Source: Bretschneidera sinensis
Taxonomy: Eukaryota; Streptophyta; Magnoliopsida; Brassicales; Akaniaceae
Reading direction: 5' to 3'
Length of the DNA stretch: 64,000 nucleotides
Assembly: GCA_023935145.1 (NCBI GenBank)
Contig: CM043697.1
Location: 56,306,001 to 56,370,000 of the forward strand
Positions 1 through 10,856 of this stretch are shown one piece after another; positions within the stretch are counted from its first letter, which is position 1; each line of letters begins with the position of its first letter. The notes beneath the pieces were generated by a model that did not search any database, was not told the DNA's origin, and saw only the letters and a program-made list of their open reading frames with translations. A program made the translations under genes and the position numbers.

Positions 1-390
1 TCTGCACACCTGTGATCTGGACCATTTAAAACCATTTTTGCAGCTTTGTTCTTCATTTTCACTTTGAGAAAATGCAACACACTCATCTCTCTCTCATCCT
101 TTCTCCAAACCCTCATTTACCCACTCACTTTTTCTGACTATTTCTTGATTCTAACATCATTTCTTGAAGGATTTCTCACTCATATTACAGATTTTGCTTA
201 AAATTTCTCCAAAAAGCTTGGTTTTAATAATATTTTGGGTTTTTCAAGAAGATTTCAAGTTGGTGGGTACTCTTTATTCTCTCCAATTTTGGGCATCAAG
301 TAAGACCAATTTCTTCTCTTTGTTGTGAATTTGTGCTATTTGGGTGGTTAATTTTGAATTAAGTTCTGTTGTTCTATACATTTGATTCAA
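1..390 (+). promoter_or_regulatory. Putative internal promoter and 5' leader of the TE1 accessory gene
   Basis: A TATA-like CATTTAAAAC at about 23-32 is followed by a CT-rich leader and then the accessory-gene ATG at 391. TE4 has the same arrangement on the minus strand (TATA-like box at 22096-22105, ATG at about 21737), and the two leaders align over about 300 bases. Both keep CAAG/GTAAGA-like sequence (300-305 here, 21820-21825 in TE4) that resembles a plant 5' splice site; I could not find a convincing acceptor. The conservation is seen in the sequence; promoter function is inferred. Confidence 0.45.
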
Positions 391-1530
391 ATGGCCCCTA
401 AAAGTAAGAGACCAAGGGGGTAACAACATCAAGAGTATGATGAGAGCAAATTTGTTAGTTTTGAGGCTAGTGAGAGATATGTTAGCTTGATAAATGCTAG
501 GAAACCCATTCCTGAGAGAGGATTCGCTATCATAGAGAGGGGAAACACAACCTTATTTAGAATGATTATTGATAGGAATTGGGGTACATTTGTAAGACAA
601 CCATCTCGTTCCCTTACAAATGTGGTTAGAGAATTCTATGCTAATGCAGAAAAGCATAGGAATGGTAAGCTGATGGTGAGAGGAAAAACAGTTTCTTTTA
701 GCAGCACATCTATCAATAGATTCTATGGGCTACCTGATATAGAAAATAGTGAGTATATTGTATATGTGTCTAATATTGATTATGAAGAGATTTGCAATAC
801 TCTCCGTATTCCAGGCACAACATAGAAAATGACTGGTGATATCCTTAAAACCTTACCTGGTATTGCTCTGACTGTCAATGCTCAGGCTTAGAAATATTTT
901 GTGTGTCTGAGGTTGATGCCTGCTATGCACTATTGTGACCTTACTATTGAGAACGTTGTTATGATTTATGCCATTTTGATGGGCATGACTATTGATGTGG
1001 GCCAAATCATATTTAATTCTATCATACACGCTGTGAGACAAAAGCTTGGATTGTACTTCCTTTCATTAATTACCCAATTATGCATTCGATCCGGAGTCCA
1101 GTACAGTCCTTATGAGGAAGCCTAGCAACCCAAGAATCCCATCGATGATGGTATGCTCAATCTGATTAAAGCCTCAAGGCCGTCAGCTCCGGGAGAGAGA
1201 GCAGTGATTGCTCCCTCCCCTCCTCCCCCTAGGCATTTCACTGTTGCAGAGCACCTTGAGCATTTAGAGATTCGATTTGATAAGCATCAGAAACTCTTGC
1301 ATGACAGTTTTGATCGTCAGGAACGATTATTGGCTAGGCAAGCAAATTATCAAGCAGGGGTGTACTCTTCTTTTGGTCAGATGTACCAACACCTTGCCTC
1401 CACCAGTGGTTGTAATATGGATCACTTTCCCACTTTGCCACCCTATCCGGGTTCATCTTTTGATCTAGCTCCAGAGGAAGGTGAAGAGAGTGAAGAGCAT
1501 GAAGAGGAGGATGATGACATAGAGGATTAG
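391..1530 (+). pseudogene. Accessory ORF of TE1, putative plant transposon protein family (broken)
   Basis: The frame reads through 379 codons from the ATG at 391 to a TAG at 1528-1530, broken only by nonsense codons at 421-423, 823-825, 889-891 and 1123-1125, with no frameshift. The N-terminal part (ARKPIPERGF, RMIIDRNWGTFV, YGLPDI) is typical of the domain I recall as PF20167 (Transposase_32, putative plant transposon protein), often found downstream of pol in Athila elements. The C-terminal part has a proline run, a heptad-like charged stretch (about 265-330) that could form a coiled coil, and a tail of almost only Glu and Asp. The name transposase is only a family label: I see no catalytic motif, and the function is unknown. 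TE4 carries a second copy at 20583-21737. At least two of the stops fit G:C to A:T change of Trp or Gln codons. Confidence 0.8.
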
Positions 1531-3260
1531 TTTTGGGTTATATCTTGTTTGTCTCATTTTAATTTATTTTTTTATTATCAGATGACTATACTAACAATTA
1601 TTGTGTATTCCTTTTTGTTATTTTATTTTTCATACTTTATTTTCATTTTTAGTTATTTATTTAGTCTTCGTGTGTTAACCTAACATACGATGGGTATCTT
1701 AATGTTACACCGAAGTTGCTTTCTTTTCGTTTGTTTTGTTCTATGTTATAGATCAAAATTTCAACAAGAAGAATCACATGCAGTTCAAATGATGGTGCAC
1801 TATTTTCAGCTTCTGTGCACTTTTGATTGCAAAGGGAGTTTCCTTTACTTCTTCTTTCACATTGAGGTCAATGCAGTTTTTAAGTTGGGTGAGGGGAAGG
1901 AAATGTATTTTTTGTTTCCATTGAACTGCTAGGTTTCACTTTCCCTTTTTGTTTGTTTTTAGCATACTTTGTGATAACCTTGGAGTTAATTCACATGTCA
2001 ATGATATGAGCCTAATTGAGATAACATATAGCATTTAGAAGAAGTTAAATCTTGCTTCGGTTTGAGAATAATTTAAGTGTCAATCCTCATTTGGTTTGAG
2101 ACTCTGGGTTGCGGTAAGATTGCATGATTAGTCTAAAACATTTAGAGAAGTTTTATGTGTGATTGTTTTATGAATACTTTTATGGTCTCGACAAGCTCTA
2201 GAACTTATTTGATAATCACTTGAGGCAAAATCTTAGAATGCACATTACTTAGGATATGATATAGGCCATTTTTGGACCGTTTGAGCCTTTCAAACTTACC
2301 CTTACTATTTTTATCGCTAGTCACCTGTTTGAGCCTTTTTCTTGAAAAAAAATTTGAGCCTTACTTCTTTCGATAACCCATTTACTTACCTTTATGAGAC
2401 TAAAAATATTTTATCCTTACCTTTCTTTTAAGAGAACTTAGTTTATACACATTGGTTGAAAAGCACTTAAGAGGAGTAATGATGGAAATATGAAAAAAAA
2501 AAAAAATATTACTACCATAACCCAAGTATACTAAAGGAGATAAGTTAGGGGTTGTGGAAAAGAGTAAAAAAAAAATGAAACAGGAGGTAAATGGTTTTGT
2601 GCCAAAATAAAAAAGAAGAAGAAGTAAATTATGGCAAAGAAATAAGAAAAAAAGTGGTGATTTATTGAGAGAAATGCTCGGAAAATGGTTGAAAGAGTTG
2701 GGTGTTAAAGTAAGATTATCCAGTGCTTAAAGTGGTTGTGTTTAAAACTAAGAGATTGAGTTCTTTTACTTGTTGAATCCTTCTTGTTCTTTCTTGACCT
2801 TTACCTTAGCCTAACGTTACAAGCTTATTAAAGACCTATTGATCCAATGTAGTGTGATTTTTCTACAATAGTGGAGAGTGATTTGAAAAGTGAGCATATG
2901 GAGCTTGTTTTGTGATTGATGTCATGCAACTTAATATGTTTTTAGAGGCCAAGACTTTTATTCATGAATGTTGTGCATAAGATCATCCGGGTGTTTGGAC
3001 TAATGGTTTGTGGTAAGATGGATGTTAAGAGTCGATAATAATTTTAAGATTGATGTTTGGATTACTTTTGGACTTGGGTGATATTTAATGATTCTATTTG
3101 CTCTGTGTTATGTGCAATTCTTGAGACAAAAAGTTGAATTACTCTTGGTTTAACACTAACATTGCTTTACTTTTTTTTATTTATACCATAGAATTCATTT
3201 CATATTGTCCTGTTTTCACTTGAATTGCTAAGGGGCTAGCAATAAGCTAGTTGGGGGTTA
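1531..3260 (+). other. 3' UTR of TE1 with hairpin, PPT-like tracts and PPT
   Basis: This non-coding stretch lies between the accessory gene and the 3' LTR. It holds a small hairpin CATTG-AGGT-CAATG (1860-1873) followed by a PPT-like AAGTTGGGTGAGGGG, and ends in the real polypurine tract AGTTGGGGGTTA directly before the LTR at 3261. The 3' UTRs of TE4 (18895-20582), TE5 (13810-15372) and TE11 (38047-39709) are recognisably homologous, which ties the gag-only elements to the autonomous ones. A run of A at 2494-2506 and A-rich stretches around 2565-2655 give only spurious ORFs. Confidence 0.75.
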
Positions 3261-4555
3261 TGATGAGAGTCATAAAATGCATCTTAACAGTACTTATTTG
3301 TTAGCATTTTAGGGTTGATCTAGGTTTGAATTACACTTTTATACCTTAACAACGCTGAAGTGATATTCTTGGATTGTTGATCTATTTTCTGTGCATTTTC
3401 AGGTACTTTGAGTTCAAAAGAGATGGAAACCTATCATAGCTTAAAGCACAATGACTCGATGCATATCGAAGTGAAGGCATGATTGCAGAAGGACAAAATG
3501 AAGAGAATCATGGCTGTGCACCGCGGCCTGGACCAGCTAAGCTGCGGCCTCCAGAACCATACCCAAAAGAGCCAAGAAGATCACCAGTGTGCACCGCAGC
3601 CTGGATGGTCTGAGACGCGGCCTCCAGAAAATTGAAAAAATTCATTCTAAAGGCTGAGCTATGGCCTGGATTAGTGTGCGCCGCAGCGCGAGCGCGATGC
3701 CCTGTTTCCTAATTAGGGTTTTAATGATAGTTTAGACCTGAAAATACCCTAGAACCTTTTGTATTATAAATAGATCACTTAGGGTTTGATAAGGGGCATT
3801 CATTAAGGCTAGAAAACTTAAGAAAGCTACCACACTCTTCTCTATCATGGTGTTCAAGCATGAGCCTCATAGCCAACTAATCTCCAAGCAAGGCGAATGA
3901 ATGAATTCTTAGGTGTAGTTGTTTTTATTTTCCATTCTTGATTTAGTTATAGTTTGGATTTATTGTGAAACATTGTTATGATTTACTTTTTGATTTAATT
4001 AGAAGATTTTCACTTAATCCGGTGATTGCATCTTTCTCCTCTATATAAGTCTAGTCATGCTCTTCTTATGTAAAGATTGTCGGATGTGATTGATTCCGGT
4101 AGATTTATCTTTTATGTTTGTCCATTACTGCGATATTGTCATTGAGATATATTGTCGTTTCTTGATAAATCTATAAGATAGGTCATGTGTGCTTGAATCA
4201 AAAGTAAAGAGTACTTCATATCAATTACATTAGGGTTTACATGTGCTTTGATTGAATATTTGCCGATTGCCTGTTTGGGATGTGAAACTAGCAATCGAGA
4301 TTAAAACAATTGAATCGAGATTGGAATAAGACAACGAACCTAGGGAGGATTCCTGGAACCTTGTTATCTCTCTATTATATTCTTCATTATATTTACACAA
4401 TTTTTTCACATTGCTTTATTATCAAAACTCAGATTCTCTCACTTGATCTTTATCGTTCGTGTTAAGGTTTACACTTTCCCTTGTAGTTCACTTTTCCTCG
4501 TTGGATCGACACCTCAACTATACACAATAACCGCGTATTAGTTTGAGCGTAATCA
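3261..4555 (+). repeat. 3' LTR of TE1 (Athila-type)
   Basis: It begins TGATGAGAGTCATAAAATGC and ends GAGCGTAATCA, the same termini as the other Athila and TR-GAG LTRs here, and a PPT precedes it. TATAAATA lies at 3765-3772. About 250 bp upstream of the TATA box are GC-rich imperfect repeats with GCACCGC(G/A)GCCTGG (3517-3700). The 5-bp sequence CTTAC at 4556-4560 should be the target duplication; its partner lies left of the window. The 5' half of TE1 is not in the window. Confidence 0.85.
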
Positions 4556-6663
4556 CTTACCCACTGCATTTTTCTCACGAATCCAAAACTCCTCACAAAA
4601 ATCGTTGTCTGAAGGATACAGTTCTTTAATGTACTCAAAACCAAGTAATTTTGCATCAAGAGTAGAAATTAATACGTACCTTCGAGAAAGTGCATTTGCA
4701 ACGATGTTTTCCTTACCTTACTTGTATCGAATGACATATGGAAATGTCTTGATGAATTCTACACATCATGCATGTCTCCTACTCAACTTGTGTTGACTTT
4801 TTAAATGCTTCAAGGACTCATGATCAGTCTGAATCACAAACTTCTTAGGCCAAAGATAGTGTTGCCCTGTTTCCAATGCTTGAACCAATGCATAAAATTC
4901 TTTATCATAAGTAGGGTAGTTTAAAGCTTCCCCACTTAATTTCTCACTGAAATATGCGATTGATCTTCCTCCTTGTATAAGAACTGCACCGATACCCAAA
5001 TCTGAAGCATTACATTCAATTTCAAACGTTATAGTAAAATCAGGCAAAGCAAGTAAAGGAGCATAGAGTTAATTTTTATTTGATTAATTGGAACACCTTC
5101 TCTTGCTCGTCTCCCCATTTGAATGCAACATTCTTCTTGATGACTTCGGTAAGCGGTGTGGCAATACTGCTAAAGTCTTTCTTGAACCTCCTGTAAAAAC
5201 TAGCAAGTCCGTGAAAACTACGAACTTGACCTACACTCGTGGGACTTGGCCATTCTTTAATTGCACGGATCTTCTCTTAATAAACTTGTATTCCTTGTGC
5301 ACTCACAACAAAACCAAGAAATATAAGCTTATCGGTGCAAAAGGTGCACTTTTTCAAGTTAGCAAACAACTTCTATTTTCTAAGTACATCCAAAACTGAT
5401 TTTAAATGCACAACATGATCATCTAAGTTTGTGCTATAAATGAGAATATCATCAAAATAAACAACAATAAATCTGCCTATAAAAGCTCGCAAAACATGGT
5501 CCATTAATCTCATGAATATACTCGGTGCATTTGTTAATCCAAATGGCATAACTAACCACTCATATAAACCATATTTCGTTTTAAAAGTAGTTTTCCATTC
5601 ATCACCCTCTTTCATTCTTATTTGATGATATCCACTTTTTAAATCAATCTTAGAAAATACAGAAGGACCATGAAATTCATCTAGTATATCATCTAAGCGA
5701 GGAATTGGATGTCGATACTTGACAATTATATTATTGATTGCTCGGCAATCAACGCACATTATCCACATCCCATCCTTTTTAGGAACCAAAATCACCGGAA
5801 CTGTGAACAAACTCATGCTTTCTCTTACATACCCTGTTTCCATTAATTCATTAATCTGCCTTTGTAGCTCCTTCGTCTCCTCAAGGTTGCTTCGATAGGC
5901 TGGTCAGTTTGAAATTATAGCACCAAGCATGAAATCAATTTGATGCTCAATGCCTCGAATAGGAGGTAAGCCATGTGGAATCTCCTCGGGAAAGATATCA
6001 TCAAACTCCTGCAAAAGAGAAACAATAGAACTAGGCAAAGATGAGTCAAATTGGTTAGTGTTTAATGCCTCTTTGTACAAAAGTACAATCATTGGCTGAT
6101 TTAAAAACATCACTCTTTTTATTTTACTCGCTCTTGCATAGAAATTTGTTTTTCTCTCAATGGCTGAATCAGCTCTCTTATTTTCTCTCTTAATTTTCCC
6201 GGCCTCTCTCATTTTCTCTTTATGATTTTCACTCGTTCTCTTTTTCTTTCTCTCTTTTGTTTGCTCACTCTCTTTTTATAACCTCACTTGATCTGCATAA
6301 ACTTGCTTTGGTGTCAAAGGAACTAGAGTGATTGTTCTTTGATTGCTTACAAATGAATATTTGTTGGTGAAGCCATCATGCTTAATACACTGATCGAATT
6401 GCCATGGTCGGCCTAGTAACAAGTGTCCAGCTTACATCGGAACTACATCACACAAAAATTCATCTACATATTTTCCAATATGGAAGGAAACTAACACCTG
6501 TTTGTTCTCCCTCACTTCACCACTATCATTGAGCCATTGCAACTTGTAAGGTCGAGGATGTTTAATTCTTGGCAGCCCTAATTTTTTAACCGTTGTAGTG
6601 CTAGCAACGTTAGTACAACTACCTCCATCAATAATCACACTACATACCTTGTTTTGCACGTGG
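4556..6663 (-). pseudogene. TE2 pol: retropepsin, reverse transcriptase, RNase H (broken)
   Basis: Read on the minus strand, protease is at 6659-6432 with IIDGGSCTN, a D-G-G active site as in many plant elements of this group. The pre-RT linker FDDIFPEEIPHGLPPIRG is near 6000, and RT is at 5843-5373 with YFDD at residues 129-132 of that open stretch. RNase H is at about 5060-4766, where the first catalytic position reads ECNAS instead of ECDAS, an Asp to Asn change expected to kill activity. Stops and shifts separate the blocks. Integrase is absent because TE1 inserted near the end of RNase H. Surviving motifs allow a confident call as Ty3/gypsy pol; the copy is clearly inactive. Confidence 0.85.
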
Positions 6664-7003
6664 CATCTAGTATGAAAGATGTTTTCTCACTACACTTCAT
6701 CATTTTCTTTTATTTGCATACTTAGAGCTCTACTTGCAACCAACAATTCTCCTTGGGCAGTGTACTCTTCATCTTTAACTCTCTTTCCCCTAAGTTGAAC
6801 TCTCTCCCTCCTATGCACATTAGAAGTGTTTTGTTGCTGTCCCACATGTGCATTTTCTACCTGATTTATCTATTCATGAACCTGCTCCATCTCCATTCTT
6901 AATACTCTCCTCATCTCACCCATTGACGCCTCCATGAGCAACTTCGGATCACCCTATCCCAAAGTATCTCGGGAATTATTTTTGTTCTTGTTGTCTGACA
7001 TGT
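6664..7003 (-). pseudogene. TE2 gag remnant lacking the capsid region
   Basis: From ATG 7003-7001 (minus) the reading starts MSDNKNKNNSRDTLG and goes on with a charged helix (MGEMRRVLRMEMEQVHE) and RRERVQLRGKRVKDEEY. It then jumps to LLVASRALSMQIKE, which in this family lies just before the protease. The Retrotrans_gag capsid and zinc knuckles expected in between are missing, so an internal deletion of roughly 1 kb is inferred with a junction near 6760. Stop codons are also present. Confidence 0.6.
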
Positions 7004-7452
7004 TTGCTGCAAAAACAAAGTTAGAAAAAAAAGAACAAAAGGACCTCACACACTCCCTCACTCAAAAAATGAGTCACTCAATTTCACTCGTGTTTTTACA
7101 CAAAATCATATTGGCTTTTACCCTTTTATGTGCTCACCACTCTTACCTTTTTCCATTCGTAATAATCCTCAATAGGTTCTTATCAAACTAACCAAACAAG
7201 TATCAAGTTTCCAGCAACAATTCACTCACAACTCACAAAGAAATTCAGATTTAAAGACTAGAATACAAGGAAAACAAAGATGATAAATTGAAACAAGAAT
7301 TGAAAGGATTGAATCTAAATATCACATTTTTTTTCCACGTTTTTTTTTCACGTTTTTTTTTTCTAAACTAGAAATTCATTTTTTTTTCTTCGAATTTCCA
7401 CCTTTTTTTCTTAATAAAACAAAACAAAAGATAAGTAAACCTGCAACTAGAA
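7004..7452 (-). other. TE2 5' leader
   Basis: Untranslated leader between the PBS and the gag start. It is T- and A-rich with several homopolymer runs (around 7327-7410). I see no gene in it. Confidence 0.55.
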
Positions 7453-7468
7453 CCTAGCTCTGATACCA
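7453..7468 (-). other. TE2 primer binding site (initiator tRNA-Met)
   Basis: The minus strand reads TGGTATCAGAGCTAGG, complementary to the 3' end of plant initiator tRNA-Met with one mismatch in 16 (GCTAGG for GCCAGG). It lies two bases from the LTR end. This fixes the orientation and the LTR boundary. Confidence 0.85.
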
Positions 7469-7470
7469 AC

Positions 7471-8330
7471 TGATATGATCCATGCTAAGAACTAAGAAAC
7501 TGATGGATCGAGAAGGCTTACAAGATCGTCTAAAAGCAGATTTATGTGAGACCACGACCTGTTGCTTATATTGAAGCAAAAACCATGGTATAATGAAGAC
7601 TGAGATCGTGACCCATTGCTTATATTGAAGTAAGAACCTTAGTATAATGAAGACGCCACAATCAATTATGGAAGGATTGATTGATAAGTCGAAGATGAAC
7701 GCCACAGAAACTTTGATAAGTTCAGAAGTTCTAAAAGAACCAAAGAGAATTTTTTCTCACAAAATATGAATCAAATCTGAATTGTCTTATTCCAAAAAGC
7801 CAATAGGTATTTAAATACATGAGAATTTGTAACCAATTAGAAAAAGGAAACTAAGGAATTGTAACCAATTAGAAAAAGGAAACTAAGGAATAGGTTTCAT
7901 ACTAGAATTCTGGTAACTGAATTCTGATAACCTAAAATCCAAATAAGGAAAGTACCTAACTTGGCATGCAAGCCTTATAATTTAGCAATTAAATTATTAA
8001 GGAAAATTTAAGAGAAGATAATAAGAAAAATTGCAGCCAGTCATTTTCCTTGATGAGCCAACTTAAAGGAGTAAATCTTCAATTTTGGGAAACTAAAATT
8101 TTAATTCACAATCTTGAGTTGCTAGATTATTCCAAAGCTTGAATTATGGAAACTCATCCTTGTGGATCATGTATAGCATCATCCTTGGGCCCCCAAAGAT
8201 AGTTCTTAGCCCAAATGTGTTGAATCAGTCCATCAAGAGTTTCCTTGAACCTTTTAGCTCGAGCCCTTGTAACTGGACCAATTGGAACTTGAATAGATTC
8301 GCCTCCCATTTGTTAGTCGTGTCCTCATCA
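7471..8330 (-). repeat. 5' LTR of TE2 (860 bp)
   Basis: On the plus strand it runs from TGATATGATCCATGC next to the PBS to GTCCTCATCA. A direct repeat of about 27 bp (AACCAATTAGAAAAAGGAAA...) lies at about 7830-7890, and an imperfect repeat containing CCCATTGCTTATATTGAAG / CCTGTTGCTTATATTGAAG lies at 7555-7640. Its distal end resembles the end of the TE6 and TE8 LTRs (CTTTTAGCTC...CAACTTGAA versus CTTCTTAGCTC...GAACTTGCAA), so these CRM-like families are related. Confidence 0.75.
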
Positions 8331-8747
8331 CATTGCTTTCTAGTAAGCATTCAATGTTTAATCTTTTCTATCTCTTCATTTCTACCTTGTATCTCTAAAG
8401 AATTTTACTATAGATGACTATACAACCATATTTGTAAGCCATGATCTTCTATCACAGCTATTCAACTTCATTCTTATCTCTTTAAAGTCTATCATCAATT
8501 TCACATCAGAACCCTCATAGCAGTTAACCTTCTTGTAAAATTTCTATTCAATGTATCAGCTATCACCCTCGCATTTTCTAAATGATAAGGGATTGTATAA
8601 TCATAGTTACAAATCATCTCCATCCACCATCTTTGCCTCAAATTCAACTCTCTCTGGGCAGGTAAGTATGTCAAACTCTTATAACCTATGAATATCTCAT
8701 AAGTGGCTCCATATAGATGATGTCTCCAATCTTCAAAGTGTGAATAT
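8331..8747 (-). pseudogene. Inverted fragment of TE3 (Tekay/Del) pol: RNase H end to integrase start
   Basis: The minus strand of this stretch matches the plus strand at about 9190-9600, where TE3 RNase H ends (LPTQRELNLRQRRW) and the INT zinc finger begins. Both arms share the segments around GGATGGAGTTGATTAG and GAGATAGAAAAGATTAAG. The junction to plus-strand sequence is at about 8747. The arms form an imperfect inverted repeat with a spacer of about 440 bp. Confidence 0.7.
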
Positions 8748-10690
8748 TAGCTGAATGAAATAACTTTCTTAGAGTATGTAATATCTGGAGATGACATAAC
8801 AGTTGATCTACAAAAGGTAGAGGCAATGTGAAGTTGGGAGAGACCAACTAATGTGACTGAGATTAGAATCTTCTTGGGGTTAGCTAGTTATTATTGAAGA
8901 CTCTTTTAGAATTTTTTTATTAAATAGACTGACCAGGAAAGAGGTGAGATTTGTATAGTGAGGGAAGTGTGAGAAAAATTTCCAATTACTAAAGGAGAAA
9001 TTGACTACAACTCTAGTATTGGTGTTTCCTTATGGTGATGAAGAATTTGTGGTGTATAGTGATACATCGCATCAATGATTGGGATATGTGTAATATAGGA
9101 AAGCTATGGCCCATACTTCTAGACAATTGAAGATTCATGATAAAAATTACCTTACTCATGACTTAGAGTTGGCTGTTATAGTGTTTACTTTAAAGATTGG
9201 AGACATCATTTGTATGGAGCCACTTGTGAGATATTAAGAAGTTATAAGAGTCTGACATACTTACCTACTCAGAGAGAGTTGAATTTGAGGCAAAGAGGGT
9301 GGATGGAGTTGATTAGTAATTATGATTGTACAATCCCTATCATCTAAAAAAGATGAAGGTGGTAGCTGATGCATTAAGTAGAAAGTCTACAAGAAGTTTA
9401 ACTGCTATTGGGGGTCCTGATGTGAAATTGATAATAGATTTAAGAGAGATAAGAATGAAATTGAATATCAGTGATAGAGGATCATGGTTAACGAATATGG
9501 TTGTACAGTCATCCATATTAAAATGTTTTAGAGATGCAAGGTAGAGATGAAGAGATAGAAAAGATTAAGCATTGAGTGCTTACTAGAAAGTATTTTGAGT
9601 TCAAAATTTGAAATGAGGGTAATTTGGTATTGGAACATAGATTTATGTTCCCAATGATGCGGAGTGGAGAAAGAAGATATTGAGAAAGGTACATGATGAT
9701 GTAGATTCGATACAATCAAGTAATAGTAAGATATATAGAGGATTGAGACAAAAATTCAGATGGTCAGGATCGAAAAGGGATGTAGTCGAGATTGTGAGGT
9801 TGTATGGAGTACCATGGATCATAGTGTTAAATAGAGATGTTAGATTTATATCTTGGTTTTGGAGAGACTTTCAGGAAGCTATGGGTACATAGTTGCAATT
9901 TAATATAATTTTTCATGCTCAGACAAAAAAGATTTTTATAGTACTAGAAGATATGTTTAAGGGCAAATTTGATGAGTTCTCAGTAAGTTTGGAATGCTTA
10001 CATGCCATCGATTGACGTTGCTTATAATAATCAGTATCAAACTAGTATTGGGATGGCACCGATTGAGACATTGCGTGGTATGAGGTGTAGAACTCCTATA
10101 TTTTGAGAAGAAATGGGAGAGAGAAATATATGTGGTCCATCCATTATTGAGCTAACAACTGAGAGGATCAAATTGGTTAGAGAGAATCGTAAAGCAACAC
10201 AGAGTAGACCGAATAGCTATGCTCATACTAAGAGAAGACCTCTGGAATTTCAAGTAGGTGATTGGGTGTAATTAAAAATATCTCCATGAAAAGGTGGGTT
10301 GAGGATAAAAAAGAAAGAAAAGTTGAGTCTGAGTTAAGTGGGACCCTATGAGGTTGTTGAGAAAGTTGGGCTAGTTGTGAGAAGCATGGATTTGCCTCCA
10401 AAGTTAAAACATTTATATAATTTATTTGATGTTTCACTTTTAAGAAAGTGTTTACGTGACGAATATTATAATATTTCGAGCTAAGCTATAAAAATTCAGA
10501 AAGTTTGGGCTTATATGCAAGTACCAGTGAGAATTTTAGATAGAAAAGAACAAGTCTTGTATAATAAAGAAATTTCATTAGTTTAAGTTCTGTGGCAGAA
10601 TAAGGATGTTGAAGAGATTACATGAAAGCGTGAGACAATTATGAAGAAGTATTGTTCACATTTGTTTCTGGAGTAAAGTAAGAAAATTTC
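8748..10690 (+). pseudogene. TE3 pol: Tekay/Del-type RT, RNase H, integrase and chromodomain (heavily decayed)
   Basis: Pieces in order on the plus strand: the end of RT (FLxYVISG, RPTNVTEIR, FLGLASYY) at about 8755-8900; RNase H to VVADALSRKS at 9358-9388; integrase zinc-finger region near 9680-9800; then a direct jump to [10 protein letters not shown]...RDVRF at about 9798-9850, so the integrase core with its first Asp has been deleted. GDW-type and PPKLK-LYNLFDVSLLRK segments follow (10255-10450), and a chromodomain-like VRILDRKEQVL...VLWQN lies at 10530-10640. Stops and frameshifts occur throughout. These motifs and the TGTAATACC LTR start are characteristic of the Tekay/Del chromovirus clade. 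Confidence 0.8.
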
Positions 10691-10721
10691 GAGGACGAAA
10701 TTTTTGTAAGGTGAGTAGAAT
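10691..10721 (+). other. TE3 region before the 3' LTR, with degenerate PPT
   Basis: TTTCGAGGACGAAATTTTTG followed by TAAGGTGAGTAGAAT is the usual end of Tekay/Del elements just before the 3' LTR. The purine tract is degenerate. Confidence 0.6.
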
Positions 10722-10856
10722 TGTAATACCCGTATTTGTAAAGTAAGGGTAAAGAAGTAATTTAATAAATATGATATGAAATTAAAATAATATATTTTTT
10801 GCGAAGGATTAGTATTGAATAAAATAATTCTTTAAAAAAACGGACGTCCAGGATGT
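10722..10856 (+). repeat. 3' LTR of TE3, first part
   Basis: It begins TGTAATACCCGTATTTG and aligns with the LTR of TE13 (62465 onward). It is interrupted by TE4; the 5-bp GATGT at 10852-10856 is repeated at 29551-29555. Confidence 0.8.

Larger units (their letters stand above)
4556..8330 (-). mobile_element. TE2: degenerate CRM-like Ty3/gypsy element, minus strand, 3' part cut off by TE1
   Basis: On the minus strand the order is 5' LTR (8330-7471), initiator-Met PBS, gag remnant, protease, RT and RNase H; the sequence then stops at TE1. Motif wording in PR (IIDGGSCTNVAS), RT ([12 protein letters not shown]) and RNase H ([17 protein letters not shown]) matches the chromovirus family I associate with the CRM clade. 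The clade assignment is from memory and tentative. The right TSD would be CATTG at 8331-8335. Confidence 0.75.

Noticed and set aside
391..1530. DNA transposon transposase
   Set aside because: The family label contains transposon, but the gene sits behind pol inside LTR elements, and I see no DDE/DDD motif or terminal inverted repeats.
8139..8417. 92-codon plus-strand ORF
   Set aside because: It crosses from the TE2 LTR into the inverted TE3 fragment and has no domain.
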